Shown here: positions 7,071 to 16,662 of the stretch, piece by piece
Position numbering within the stretch: position 1 is the first letter of the stretch
How the letters are laid out: each line of letters begins with the position of its first letter
Assembly: GCA_965229785.1 (NCBI GenBank)
Contig: CBDDJS010000001.1
Span: 2,542,001-2,606,000, forward strand
Source of the DNA: JAWPMT01 sp965229785
GTDB lineage: Bacteria; Bacteroidota; Bacteroidia; Cytophagales; Cyclobacteriaceae
Reading direction: 5' to 3'
DNA: 64,000 bases
Position numbers and translations under genes: made by a program
The notes under the pieces: model-generated
What the model was told of the DNA's origin: nothing
Database searches by the model: none
Seen by the model: only the letters and a program-made list of their open reading frames with translations

Positions 7071-8528
7071 TTACAACTCCCAGCCTGCCCGGTATTTTCG
7101 CCCTACAAAATCATTGGCCTTCTCAAAGTTGGTGATTTGCATATTTGCACCATCCCAAAGCAGTTTCATTCGCCCTGGAAAATCTCTTCTATTATCCGCG
7201 TTCAACACGCCATATTGATAACTTCGAATGGCTAGATTTCCCATCAAAACGGACTCAGTCAATGGTCCGGCATAATCAAAGGACGAAGTAAGTGCTTTAT
7301 GCTCTTTGCTGTTAAATCCAGCCTTAATGGCATCTGTCCATGCTACCTGATGTCCATGCTCTGGCAAATCATGATAAAGATTATCTTTCCCAAAATCATC
7401 GGGCATTTCCAGGATCTCGCCATTGTTCAAAAAGACTTTCGGGTTGCGGCCGTATGTATCACAAGTCATGATGCCTTTGGTACCCATCATGATAGCGCCA
7501 TTATTTCTTCCTCCAAATAAGGACATCTCTGCCGGAATCAGTTCAGGAAAGAAAGGTTTGATCCCACCATCACTCCATACAAGTGTAACTTCTGAAGCAT
7601 TTTTACTCGTTGCAGGAAATTTGAGCTGTATTCTGGAAGATGGTGGACATCCTTCGGGAATGTATTCTGGCACCCAGTCACGGGTAAATACCTGTCCAAC
7701 ACTGCATTCTACTTCCGTAGGATAACCCAATCCCAGTGTTTTAAAGGCCGGATCGATCAGGTGACACCCCATATCTCCCAGCGCACCTGTCCCAAAATTC
7801 CACCATCCTCTCCATTTAAACGGATGATACAAAGGATGATAGTCCACAAAATCAGCGGGCCCGATGAACAGATCCCATTCGTCTTTACTTAAATGCCCCG
7901 GCAATTCCATACCTTCTTTGGGAACAGGAATACCTTGAGGCCATACGGGGCGGTTTGTAAAAGCTTGTACACGATCAACTGTACCAATAATCCCGGCATC
8001 AAACCAGGCGCGCATTTGTACTTGTCCCCTATGCGAAGCTCCCTGATTCCCCATTTGACTTACAATTTTGTGTTCCCGTGCAGCTTCAGTCAGCATTCGG
8101 GCTTCTTTGATGTTATGCGTCAGTGGCTTTTGCACATATACGTGCTTACCCAATTGCATGGCAGTCATCGCGGCTACGGCATGAGTATGATCAGGAGTGG
8201 AAATCGTTACCGCATCTATGTCCTTGTTCTCTTCCAGCATGCGTCGGAAGTCCGAATAGAATTTTGCTTCTGGCCACAACTTGATGGACCGGGCCGCCAT
8301 TTTCGTGTCTACATCACATAAAGCCACTACATTCTCCTTGCCTTCGTTGTAGGCATTTCGAATATCCCCAAACCCTTTACCTCCTGCTCCGATTGCAGCA
8401 ATATTGAGTTTATCACTGGGAGCAATGTATCCGGGTCCGCCTAATACATGTCGCGGAACAATCATCGCTCCCGCAGCAAAAGCTGCTCCGGTTTTCAGGA
8501 ATTTTCTTCGGTTCAATGAGGTCTTCAT
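7071..8528 (-). CDS. Tat-exported Gfo/Idh/MocA-family oxidoreductase
   Basis: 485 residues from the ATG at 8528; a TTG one codon earlier is less likely. The N-terminus has a twin-arginine signal (NRRKFLKTGAAFAAGAMIVP), so the protein is folded with its cofactor before export. The NAD(P)-binding Rossmann start is LNIAAIGAGGKGFGDI (about 41-56). The usual EKP motif appears as VQKPLTHN (about 132-140). The C-terminal Gfo/Idh domain follows (RGWWNFGTGALGDMGCHLID). This secreted subfamily in Bacteroidota and Planctomycetes is thought to act on sugars or sugar derivatives; the substrate is unknown. The sequence suggests no partner. Confidence 0.92.
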   Translation of the reverse strand: MKTSLNRRKFLKTGAAFAAGAMIVPRHVLGGPGYIAPSDKLNIAAIGAGGKGFGDIRNAYNEGKENVVALCDVDTKMAARSIKLWPEAKFYSDFRRMLEENKDIDAVTISTPDHTHAVAAMTAMQLGKHVYVQKPLTHNIKEARMLTEAAREHKIVSQMGNQGASHRGQVQMRAWFDAGIIGTVDRVQAFTNRPVWPQGIPVPKEGMELPGHLSKDEWDLFIGPADFVDYHPLYHPFKWRGWWNFGTGALGDMGCHLIDPAFKTLGLGYPTEVECSVGQVFTRDWVPEYIPEGCPPSSRIQLKFPATSKNASEVTLVWSDGGIKPFFPELIPAEMSLFGGRNNGAIMMGTKGIMTCDTYGRNPKVFLNNGEILEMPDDFGKDNLYHDLPEHGHQVAWTDAIKAGFNSKEHKALTSSFDYAGPLTESVLMGNLAIRSYQYGVLNADNRRDFPGRMKLLWDGANMQITNFEKANDFVGRKYRAGWEL

Positions 8529-8600
8529 CAATGTTGGGTTATTAAGCTGTGAACAATTTAGTGAGAATTGACATAGGGCCCGCTGGTTAGGAATAAAAGA

Positions 8601-11285
8601 TTACTTCACCACAATCCTTCCTCCGATATCTCTTCCTAATCCTTTGACCCGGTAGAAATAAAGGCCTGGCTGAAGGTCGCCTAAAGGGACACTTTCATTT
8701 TCTAAAACAATGGACCTCCGAACATGGATTTTACCTTGAGTATCTATCAATTCAAATACAGGTGTCTCACCCTCCTGAAATACGCGGGTGAATACATTGA
8801 GGTTCTCGCCTTGTTGTATGGGATTGGGGAAAGCCAATACTTTTTTGTCTGTAATGAAATACGTCACTACTGTATCTGAATAAAGTGTTCGGCCATCTTC
8901 AAACACCAGACCCGCACGGTGCCTGTTAAAGCCTTGTCTTGGTGTTTCATCCAGTACATTGATGAGCCCCGAGATTTCCTCCAGCTCACGCACATGTTGA
9001 AATTGACCTTCATCAAAACGCTCGAAGAATACCCTGTCGATCTGGTAAGTAGAACCCAATTGCAATACCAGGCCGACACCTTCATCTGGCAGTATTTCCG
9101 TAAAGAAGGAATTGAAGTAACAACCTGTACTCAATCGCTCTACCTCAAATGCTGCACTCCTCAAAGCAGGTTTATCATCCGATAAAATGGGCATTACAGC
9201 ATAAATACCAGAATTGACGTTCTGGTCATTTAGTATAAATATGGTATCAGCGACTTCAGCGATTGGCTCTAGTGAATTGTTGATTAGCTCGAAAAGCCGG
9301 TAGCTTTCAGCAGCTGCAGCTTTGGGCCATTGCAACAATGAAGAGTCACCACAATCAAAACCCACGGAAGGTTGAGTGATCGGACCAATCACAAAAGGAT
9401 CAGTGAAATAAGATTGATCTCCAAATTGCATGCGAGCCATGGCGATGGTCACTGTATCTGGTGCTTCCCATCGCCAAATTCCACGTTTTAAATCAGTCTC
9501 TAAAGCAATAACTTCCCAGGATGTTCCTCGATCATACGAGATTGACAATTCACCTGTTGATGTTTCATAAGTAGAGTTCCAACGAAAATAGCCGTCAGTT
9601 TCTCCATTATAGGGCATATGATCGTTGGCCAAAGGATACCGCCATTCGAAGGTTTCTGCTAATTCCCACTCAAAAGACAAAGCATAATGCTGCTCACCGA
9701 TCTGTGATGTACTGGAAACACTCACCGTTAGAGGTCCTTCAGGGTCATCCAAGGTGACCTGTTCTACATTATTAAGGTGATCCTCTCCTCTGGTAGCAGC
9801 CATGACCAAAGCTTCGGATGAAGCATCCGTATTTAATATCCATGGTAGGATCACTTCTCCCTTTCCATTGGTCACACGTAAATCCAGGTCGTTGACCAAT
9901 GCTATTTCGGCTCCTGCTTCAGCAGCAGGGTCGTTCCATACCAAAGTCACTTTAAAACTGATGGCATTTTTTGGCACTTTGATCTCATGTAGGTTTTCGT
10001 CACCAATACTGAGTCTGTCTTCCACAAATTGTTCGCGATCAATGATCCGCATACTTGCTGCCGCATCAATGCTACCATACCCGGTTTGATGATCCAGGCC
10101 CGGAATTCCTGCGTCATCCGCCGCATTGATGAGTACACTTTTGATGAGTGCGGAACTCGCAGGCTCACTATAAATTTCCTGATATTTCTGTTGAAGAGCT
10201 CCAGCCAGGCCAGAAGTCATTGCTGCAGCATTGGAAGATCCGAATATACTATAGCCCACTACCTCTGGTTTGATTCGACCATCATATGCCGGGCCATTAG
10301 AAACAAAATCGTTAGTACGACCTACTGTATCTACAGCACCAACCACAATGGCATTCTTTGACATCTTATAGTTTCCGGTGAGATTGGCGTACCCGTTTAG
10401 ATCAGCGTATTTGCCTTCGGTGGCTACTTCCTGTCCGCTATTCCCCGAGGAAAAGACATGAAGTAAAGTAGCGTTTTCGTTCGCACTAACATCAAATAAT
10501 CGTGCAAAAGCACCATAAAAGCTCTCGATAGTGGTCCCGTAAGAATGATTTTGAACCTGAATATCGTATTCCTGATAAAAAGAATCAGGATCAGGAACGG
10601 GCTCATCAAAACCCGAAGAAACCAGCGTAATCTCAGGCAATACTCCCAAACCTGTGATCAACGAATTGCCGGCTCCTCCGATAATAGTGGCCATCTGTGT
10701 AGCATGATCATTGGTTCGAGGGTCTGAAATATCCGGATAGATGGTCCTCCCCAACAGATCAATGTCTTCGTCAGAAAACCGCAGCTCCTGAATGGATATT
10801 CGATAATCAGCACCCGATATCTGAGGAAACTCCTGTTTCATGACATTGAAACCATTGGCATTGAGGTTCAGGTCCAGTACCACGGCTTCTGTATTGGCCA
10901 CGCAACTTTCAAAACCTACATAAGAGACTTCCTTCCATGCCAACAATTTCTCAGGATTTTCAATACCCACTGGCAGGAGAAAAACGCCTGCAGTCAGTTC
11001 CCTGGCCTTTACCCCTATCGAGCTCAATTTACCATGAGTCAATACGGGAATTTCGGAATAAACAAGGAGTTGCTTTGTATGATCCTTGTGACCATAAACT
11101 TTTGACAAACGCACCTCAACCTGTGCTTCTTTCTCAGCAATTTCAGATAAAACATCGTGCCTGGAATATTGGGTCTGAGCATATCCGGCATGTGAGAAAA
11201 TAAAGAGACCAGAAACAATGAAAAATGCCGTTTCGTTCAAAAAGAACCGAAAAAATGCTCTGCCATATTTTATAATGGATATCAT
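8601..11285 (-). CDS. Secreted S8 (subtilisin-like) serine peptidase with T9SS sorting domain
   Basis: 894 residues. The N-terminal signal ends near residue 37 (SHAGYAQ). The peptidase domain runs about 155-420: the catalytic His is in NDHATQMATIIGGAG (His194), the oxyanion region in QNHSYG (Asn246), and the Ser in FGSSNAAAMTSGLAG (Ser351). The first triad residue is not a normal DTG motif; the matching strand reads RISIQELRFSDEDIDLLGR, so Glu167 or a nearby Asp must serve. Beta-sandwich domains follow. Residues about 815-894 form a type A T9SS sorting domain (VLAFPNPIQQGENLNV, QPGLYFYRVKG, IVVK end), so the product should be exported by T9SS. It is divergent from the M57 peptidase gene. Confidence 0.92.
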   Translation of the reverse strand: MISIIKYGRAFFRFFLNETAFFIVSGLFIFSHAGYAQTQYSRHDVLSEIAEKEAQVEVRLSKVYGHKDHTKQLLVYSEIPVLTHGKLSSIGVKARELTAGVFLLPVGIENPEKLLAWKEVSYVGFESCVANTEAVVLDLNLNANGFNVMKQEFPQISGADYRISIQELRFSDEDIDLLGRTIYPDISDPRTNDHATQMATIIGGAGNSLITGLGVLPEITLVSSGFDEPVPDPDSFYQEYDIQVQNHSYGTTIESFYGAFARLFDVSANENATLLHVFSSGNSGQEVATEGKYADLNGYANLTGNYKMSKNAIVVGAVDTVGRTNDFVSNGPAYDGRIKPEVVGYSIFGSSNAAAMTSGLAGALQQKYQEIYSEPASSALIKSVLINAADDAGIPGLDHQTGYGSIDAAASMRIIDREQFVEDRLSIGDENLHEIKVPKNAISFKVTLVWNDPAAEAGAEIALVNDLDLRVTNGKGEVILPWILNTDASSEALVMAATRGEDHLNNVEQVTLDDPEGPLTVSVSSTSQIGEQHYALSFEWELAETFEWRYPLANDHMPYNGETDGYFRWNSTYETSTGELSISYDRGTSWEVIALETDLKRGIWRWEAPDTVTIAMARMQFGDQSYFTDPFVIGPITQPSVGFDCGDSSLLQWPKAAAAESYRLFELINNSLEPIAEVADTIFILNDQNVNSGIYAVMPILSDDKPALRSAAFEVERLSTGCYFNSFFTEILPDEGVGLVLQLGSTYQIDRVFFERFDEGQFQHVRELEEISGLINVLDETPRQGFNRHRAGLVFEDGRTLYSDTVVTYFITDKKVLAFPNPIQQGENLNVFTRVFQEGETPVFELIDTQGKIHVRRSIVLENESVPLGDLQPGLYFYRVKGLGRDIGGRIVVK

Positions 11286-11310
11286 TTTCTCAGTGCTTTT
11301 TCACAAACTA

Positions 11311-11325
11311 CGTATAAAATATACG
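11311..11325. promoter_or_regulatory. Dyad upstream of the S8 peptidase
   Basis: CGTATA-AAA-TATACG is a perfect 6-base dyad 26 bases upstream of the peptidase start, in the AT-rich divergent region shared with the M57 gene. A possible operator; low confidence. Confidence 0.25.
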
Positions 11326-11423
11326 CCATATATAATTCTTAATAAATAAGTTAAAATAGAATATTATTTCATAATTGTCATGATAAATATATCAATGACA
11401 TACAAAATTCCTAAAAAACTTTA

Positions 11424-11454
11424 TTTTGAAATATAGATGTTTTGACTACTTTAC
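11424..11454 (+). promoter_or_regulatory. Promoter of the M57 peptidase gene
   Basis: TTTTG (11424-11428), 18 bases, TACTTTAC (11447-11454), which matches TAnnTTTG at 6 of 8 positions. It lies 26 bases before the ATG at 11481. Confidence 0.45.
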
Positions 11455-11480
11455 AAGCATAAAATCAACCTTTAATTTAT

Positions 11481-12359
11481 ATGCTTAAGTTAAACTTAAC
11501 TTTGCGGAATGCTATGTTCCTGGCATTGTCCGTATTCCTTTTTTCATCTTGTACACAGGATGGTATTGAATCAGAAATCGTCCCTGATTTACCTGAAATC
11601 TCGGCTGAGGTAAAAACACAATTCACCAATTTAGGATTCGATGTTTCTGATATCGAGCTAACCAAAAGTGGCAACCACTTTGAAGGGTTCTCTGATGTCT
11701 TTGATGCTTATCTGTTAGAAGGTGATATCGTTATTCCATTCACTCAATTGGAAGAGATGACCAACAACCTAAACAGCCCAGACGGTTTGTTGGAATTACC
11801 AAGCGGTGAGCAATACCGAACCAGTAATCTGGTTACAGGATTACCTCGTGTGATCAGTGTGATCGGTTACACGGGTTCTGGTTTCGCTTTGACTTCCAGA
11901 ATGAGGACCGGATTGCAGTGGGCGATCAACAACTATAACAGGGAGAACCTGCGGTTGACGTTTACGCTTTCTTTTGCAGCTTCTACCGCGGCTGACATTG
12001 TTGTTTACAACAACGGTGCTTCCGGCGGAGGAGGAAGCGCAGGCTTCCCTAGCGGCGGAAATCCTTTCAAGTGGGTACAAATCAACGCTGGAACCAATAG
12101 CTTCAGTACCAACGTGAATGAGCACGTGATCGGACACGAGATCGGGCACTGCTTAGGATTACGTCACACCGATTACTTCGACCGCTCTATCTCTTGTGGA
12201 TCTGGTGGAAACGAAGGCTCCGGCGGCGTTGGCGCTATTCACATCCCAGGTACTCCTACCGGCGCTGATCTAAATTCATTGATGTTGGCTTGTTTCAACA
12301 GCGGTGTAGATGGCGAATTCAGCAACTTCGATGTTGTTGCCCTTGAGTTCTTATACTAA
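11481..12359 (+). CDS. M57-family zinc peptidase (HEIGH type), lipoprotein
   Basis: 292 residues. A lipobox signal ends FLFSSC (Cys24). The propeptide-like region spans about 30-115. The catalytic domain contains HEIGHCLGLRHTD, giving zinc ligands His219, His223 and His229 and catalytic Glu220 (HExxHxxGxxH). A Gly/Ser-rich stretch precedes it (SGGGGSAGFPSGG, 181-193). This is the Peptidase_M57 'dual-action HEIGH' family of secreted Bacteroidota peptidases. Codon use is notably GC-richer in the catalytic half than in the flanks. It is transcribed away from the T9SS subtilase, suggesting a shared role in degrading external protein. Confidence 0.9.
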   Translation: MLKLNLTLRNAMFLALSVFLFSSCTQDGIESEIVPDLPEISAEVKTQFTNLGFDVSDIELTKSGNHFEGFSDVFDAYLLEGDIVIPFTQLEEMTNNLNSPDGLLELPSGEQYRTSNLVTGLPRVISVIGYTGSGFALTSRMRTGLQWAINNYNRENLRLTFTLSFAASTAADIVVYNNGASGGGGSAGFPSGGNPFKWVQINAGTNSFSTNVNEHVIGHEIGHCLGLRHTDYFDRSISCGSGGNEGSGGVGAIHIPGTPTGADLNSLMLACFNSGVDGEFSNFDVVALEFLY

Positions 12360-12392
12360 GGACCGACCGGATTTATAAAAACTAATAAGAAG

Positions 12393-12421
12393 GTAGTGAT
12401 CATTAGGTCACTACTTTTTTT
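12393..12421 (+). terminator. Intrinsic terminator after the M57 gene
   Basis: GTAGTGA, an 8-base loop, TCACTAC and seven Ts, 33 bases after the stop at 12359. Confidence 0.85.
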
Positions 12422-12457
12422 ATGCTCATGAGTCCTGCAGGGATACCTGCTATCGAA

Positions 12458-15148
12458 TCAATCATTCCGTAAATGTTTCGCCGGATTGACCCTGACCAGT
12501 TTTAACGTACTCCGGATAATGGTCAAAAACACAATTAGTGCAAGGATCAGGAGCGTTATCACAAAGGTCAACGGACTCATTTCCACCCTGAAGACAAAAC
12601 CCTCTAACCAACTATTGACCGCCTGCCAGGACAAGGGTATACTTAAAACACCCGCAATAGACACCATGATCACATAGTCTTTGAGTATATGTCTAAGCAA
12701 TTCACCTTTTGTGGCGCCCAAAACCTTACGAACACTGATGGTCTTCCGACGTTCGTTTAAGAAGTACGTGGAAAGGGACAATAAACCGGAAATGGCCAGC
12801 AAAATCGAAATGACGGTAACTCCACGAAATATGTCTTGAAATTTCTTATCTGACTCATACTGATGCATAAATCGCTCATCAAGCAGATGATATTGAAAAG
12901 GAGTTTCCGGAAAAACCGCACTGAATTTTTCATCTAGTTCACCTAACAAATTCACGGCAATCCCCTGGTAGTTAACTATGAGGTGACTTCCTCCATGCAG
13001 CGAATCAAATTGCAGTGATATTGGTTCGATCAGGGAATGCATGCTGCGATGATGAAAGTCCTCCACTACTCCGATGATCCTGAAATGCTCAGGACCAACA
13101 GGGAAAGATACCGACTTCCCAATAGCTTCTTCTGGTGTGCGAAAACCTAAACTTTGAGCACCTGTTCGGTTCAGGATCAGGGATTGATCATAATCTGTCC
13201 CAATGTTTGGATCAAAATACCTGCCAGCCAATAAGGGATAAGAAAAGGACTGCAAGTATTGATCACCCACAGAAATACGATCAAACATGACCAGTTTATC
13301 TTCACCTTCTCCGTCAACACTAAGCGTGTGCCTCCAATTGTTACCGTCTCCGGGAAGGATCGACGAGGATGTTATCGACTGAACATCTGCAAGTTTTAAT
13401 ACTTCCGATTTGAAGCGATCCACTTTCACAGAAAAGTCATCACCCCTAAATGGATAAGTAGGTAGTTCAACCGAAATTTTATGATCGATGTTAAAGCCGA
13501 GTTCCTTGTTAAACATAAAGTCGAACTGCTTATAAACTACGAGGGATCCACTTAGCAAAAAGGCAACTACAGCAAACTGGAATATCATCAATATTTTCCT
13601 GACCAGCGTCCCGGTTCTGCTATTTTTTGAAGCAGACTTTAATACATCCAGTGTTTGGAACGAGGATAAAATAATTGCCGGATAGAGGCCAGCAAGTACA
13701 GAACATCCGATCAAGGTAGCTGATAGAATGACGAAGAACTGAGTGTTATTCTTATCCACGATCAAATTGATACCCAAAAACTCCGAGATTAAGCCAGAGA
13801 AAAGAAAAACAAGTAACAAGGAAATGAGTAAAGCCAAACTGGTCATCAGCACCGATTCCATCAAAAACTGCCGGATCAGCTGATTCCTCTGCGCACCAAA
13901 TGCCTTCTTTATACCTATTTCCTTGGCTCTTCTGATAGAAGTAGCGGTAGCCATGTTGATATAATTGATCAGGGCAATGAGCATCACCAATGCGCCAATT
14001 CCGAAGAAAAGCCACAATACTTCTTTATTGACCCCCGACTCCAATTCATTGTGCAAACCCGTTATCAAGTTAATTTCATCAATGGGCTCCATCACAACCA
14101 CATTTCTTCTACCTGCACTTTTGTCAAATTCCCTGCGGTTCAAATCATAAATGTCCTGAATTTTTTCATGCACTTGTTGAGCATTCACTCCCTTCTTGAG
14201 TTCAATAAATGTATAAAAATCAACCCATCGCCATTTCACCTGTTCTATCGTTACCGGAGCCCATCGAAGGGTCGGTCGGTTGTAATTTTCGAGGATTATT
14301 TTGCTTAAAAAGATATCTGTATTTCTGAAGTAGCTATTAGCAGGAATATCCTCATAAACTCCTTTTACGACCAGATCGAAATTGGCCGCAGTTCGTAACC
14401 CAACATATTCCAGTGGCTGACCAACCGGATTTACCTTTCCAAAAATCTTACTCGCCAACGACGATGAAATGAAAACACCATCTGGTGTATCAAAATCATC
14501 CAAACTACCTTGAATGATTTTCAAACTGAACATTTTGAAGAATGAAGCACTGGTGTATAGGCCTTTATCTACCGAGTGTTTATCTGGCTCATCCAAAATC
14601 ACCGACGCTTCTTCATAGACGTGCGTGGCATCAAAAACTTCAGGTAATTCCTCTTTTAAAACCGAGCTGGCAGCATAAAAAGAGGTAGCTCTTCGTGTCT
14701 GGAACTCTCCCGACTCAACCATTTGGACATCATTCCGGATCCTGAAAAGCTGATCACTTTTATGATGAAAAGTATCATATGAAAGTTCGTGATATCCATA
14801 AAAAAATGACAAAAGGCATACCGTGATCCCGATAACGAGACCAAGGCCACTATGGACCGTTTGTGTTTTGTTCCTGAGTAATAATTTGAAAAAGAACCTA
14901 AGGTTTTGAACAATCAGCGGATTGTTGGATCGCAATTTCAGGCTATAGCGAGAAGATTCCCGTACATGCCGTAGATTCTTTACTGCTGATTGGAATGCTT
15001 CTTTTTCAGATTTTCCTCGTATCAACGAAGTTTCAATATCTGACCTAAGGTGATCCTCAAGTTCCTCGATATGTTCGGGTTCGAGTCCTCTTAAGACAAA
15101 GAGAGACTTCTTCCACCTTTTAATTCTGGCTTCCAGATCAAATTTCAT
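12458..15148 (-). CDS. ABC transporter permease (MacB/FtsX type) with permease-prefix domain
   Basis: 896 residues from the ATG at 15148. Residues about 1-75 form a helical permease-prefix domain (LEPEHIEELEDHLRSDIETS). A membrane helix near 95-115 opens the first MacB periplasmic core domain. FtsX helices lie around 380-510 (LVMLIALINYINMATA, RRAKEIGIKKAFGA), with a second periplasmic core and a second FtsX bundle ending in RKTISVRKVLGATKGELL and VNPAKHLRND. The duplicated layout and PadR partner are typical of Bacteroidota 'macrolide/antimicrobial-peptide' permeases. No ATP-binding subunit is adjacent. The start overlaps the padR gene by 11 bases, so it is coupled to and probably controlled by it. 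Confidence 0.92.
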   Translation of the reverse strand: MKFDLEARIKRWKKSLFVLRGLEPEHIEELEDHLRSDIETSLIRGKSEKEAFQSAVKNLRHVRESSRYSLKLRSNNPLIVQNLRFFFKLLLRNKTQTVHSGLGLVIGITVCLLSFFYGYHELSYDTFHHKSDQLFRIRNDVQMVESGEFQTRRATSFYAASSVLKEELPEVFDATHVYEEASVILDEPDKHSVDKGLYTSASFFKMFSLKIIQGSLDDFDTPDGVFISSSLASKIFGKVNPVGQPLEYVGLRTAANFDLVVKGVYEDIPANSYFRNTDIFLSKIILENYNRPTLRWAPVTIEQVKWRWVDFYTFIELKKGVNAQQVHEKIQDIYDLNRREFDKSAGRRNVVVMEPIDEINLITGLHNELESGVNKEVLWLFFGIGALVMLIALINYINMATATSIRRAKEIGIKKAFGAQRNQLIRQFLMESVLMTSLALLISLLLVFLFSGLISEFLGINLIVDKNNTQFFVILSATLIGCSVLAGLYPAIILSSFQTLDVLKSASKNSRTGTLVRKILMIFQFAVVAFLLSGSLVVYKQFDFMFNKELGFNIDHKISVELPTYPFRGDDFSVKVDRFKSEVLKLADVQSITSSSILPGDGNNWRHTLSVDGEGEDKLVMFDRISVGDQYLQSFSYPLLAGRYFDPNIGTDYDQSLILNRTGAQSLGFRTPEEAIGKSVSFPVGPEHFRIIGVVEDFHHRSMHSLIEPISLQFDSLHGGSHLIVNYQGIAVNLLGELDEKFSAVFPETPFQYHLLDERFMHQYESDKKFQDIFRGVTVISILLAISGLLSLSTYFLNERRKTISVRKVLGATKGELLRHILKDYVIMVSIAGVLSIPLSWQAVNSWLEGFVFRVEMSPLTFVITLLILALIVFLTIIRSTLKLVRVNPAKHLRND

Positions 15149-15482
15149 GGGTGTCAATTTTTAGGTTCCACAAATTGACGAACAGCCGGACCATTGCTAT
15201 CCAGTCGGTTTTCTTTTCATTCAGTAATTCTGTTCCCAGCGTGGTGATCTTGTAATACTTCCTTTTTCTACCATTCTCCAGTTTGACCCATCGCGAGCTC
15301 AGGTATCCATCACGTTGTAATCGATGAAGCACGGGATACAACATGGCATCCGACCATTCCAGCTTTCCATCAGAAATCGAATCGGCCTTTTTGATCAATT
15401 CATAACCGTAATGTTCACCTCCTTCAAGGATTGAAAGTACGATAGGAATGGTTGAAGCGGCAATCAGGTCTTGTTTTCGCAT
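15138..15482 (-). CDS. PadR-family transcriptional regulator
   Basis: 114 residues of winged helix: STIPIVLSILEGGEHYGYEL, EWSDAMLYPVLHRLQRDGYL and RWVKLENGRKRKYYKITTLG are PadR hallmarks. A short C-terminal helix (DWIAMVRLFVNLW) is probably for dimerisation. It is the first gene of a two-gene unit with the permease at 12458-15148, overlapping by 11 bases. PadR proteins next to such permeases generally repress the operon until an antimicrobial compound or similar inducer appears. I see no clear operator in the 135 bases upstream. Confidence 0.93.
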   Translation of the reverse strand: MRKQDLIAASTIPIVLSILEGGEHYGYELIKKADSISDGKLEWSDAMLYPVLHRLQRDGYLSSRWVKLENGRKRKYYKITTLGTELLNEKKTDWIAMVRLFVNLWNLKIDTHEI

Positions 15483-15617
15483 ACATAATGATGTTAGGTA
15501 TTTATACCCAATACGATTAGGTAAACAAAACAGTTACGATTGCCCCTTATTTGATTTGGAAATTCTGCTCAAAGTGCCAGAATTCGTCCGGAAAAAAGAA
15601 TTTCTTTGAATTATCCG

Positions 15618-16661
15618 CTAGGGATATTGCAGTACTAAAAAATGATTATCCATTACATTTCCTGCGAAGATCAGATGGTTATAGGGAACTGCAACGGTAG
15701 CTGCGGACATGTTGGAACCATCTTCCATGTAGATACTCTCCACCGTGTAATCACCTTTAGATCGATATTCAATGGTAATGATCTCGGATGGTGCTATTGG
15801 CTTTTTGCCCACTGCATACGAAGTGAAATGCAATAAACTTGGATGACATCCGATCCACAACTTTCCTTCTAAATCAAATTCAATATTATCAACACCCGTG
15901 TTGCAATCTATGTCCTCCACCCATTCTAAATCGCCTGAAGGCTGTACTTCATAAACCTTCACCAAAAAGCCTCTGGGAGAAGCCACGAAAAGCAGGTTTT
16001 TGGCGACATCAAAATTGATTCCGTTGGCATAGGCGATACCATCGGCTACCTGCCTGAACTGCTGACCATCAAAATAACCTACGTTACTGGCTTCCAGACC
16101 CAGGTAGTCTTCAAGCGTTCTTAGAAATCCACGTACATTTCCATGGTCATTCGTATAGTAAAATCGCTCTTCATCCAGAGCCACCACATCATTTGGAGAG
16201 ATCATTGTCGGGTCCTGATGAGTCCTGACATAATGCAAAGTGTCGTTCTTGAGGTCGAATACTTCAATGGAATGGACTCCACGGACGTGATTCACCACCC
16301 AGACACGATGGACCGAATCACTTAACTTTTTCATCGAAATACCATGTGGGTAAAATGTACTGCGATTGGTACGTGGGAGTTTCTTTGGCGCCAGCTCAGG
16401 GTCGTTCAAATCCAGCTTGTAGAGTGCTCCTGGTCTGGGAGTACCATCTCTGCGTCCGGCACGATCATCGGAAGAGATCAATAAGAACCCCGATTCATAA
16501 TCCACCTGCATGTCTTCAGCACCCACAATACCGATTTTCTGCATAAGTGATCCCTCATATCGATATTCAATGGTTTTGAAAAAACCTGTGGACTGAACGA
16601 TATAGAAAACGTATCCCAGAATCAATGCGAATGCAACTAGCGCAATCTTTAGAATCTTCAT
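15618..16661 (-). CDS. Paraoxonase/SMP-30-like beta-propeller protein
   Basis: 347 residues. A single N-terminal membrane segment (ILKIALVAFALILGYVFYIV) acts as a signal anchor. The rest is a six-bladed propeller of the arylesterase/strictosidine-synthase type. Typical blades are MISPNDVVALDEERFYYTND, ADGIAYANGINFDVAKNLLF and CNTGVDNIEFDLEGKLWIGC, where the Asn and Asp residues match calcium-binding positions of paraoxonases. The enzyme is probably a membrane-anchored lactonase or arylesterase with its active site outside the cytoplasm. It starts 2 bases from the end of recQ and may be in the same transcript. Confidence 0.85.
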   Translation of the reverse strand: MKILKIALVAFALILGYVFYIVQSTGFFKTIEYRYEGSLMQKIGIVGAEDMQVDYESGFLLISSDDRAGRRDGTPRPGALYKLDLNDPELAPKKLPRTNRSTFYPHGISMKKLSDSVHRVWVVNHVRGVHSIEVFDLKNDTLHYVRTHQDPTMISPNDVVALDEERFYYTNDHGNVRGFLRTLEDYLGLEASNVGYFDGQQFRQVADGIAYANGINFDVAKNLLFVASPRGFLVKVYEVQPSGDLEWVEDIDCNTGVDNIEFDLEGKLWIGCHPSLLHFTSYAVGKKPIAPSEIITIEYRSKGDYTVESIYMEDGSNMSAATVAVPYNHLIFAGNVMDNHFLVLQYP

Positions 16662-16662
16662 A

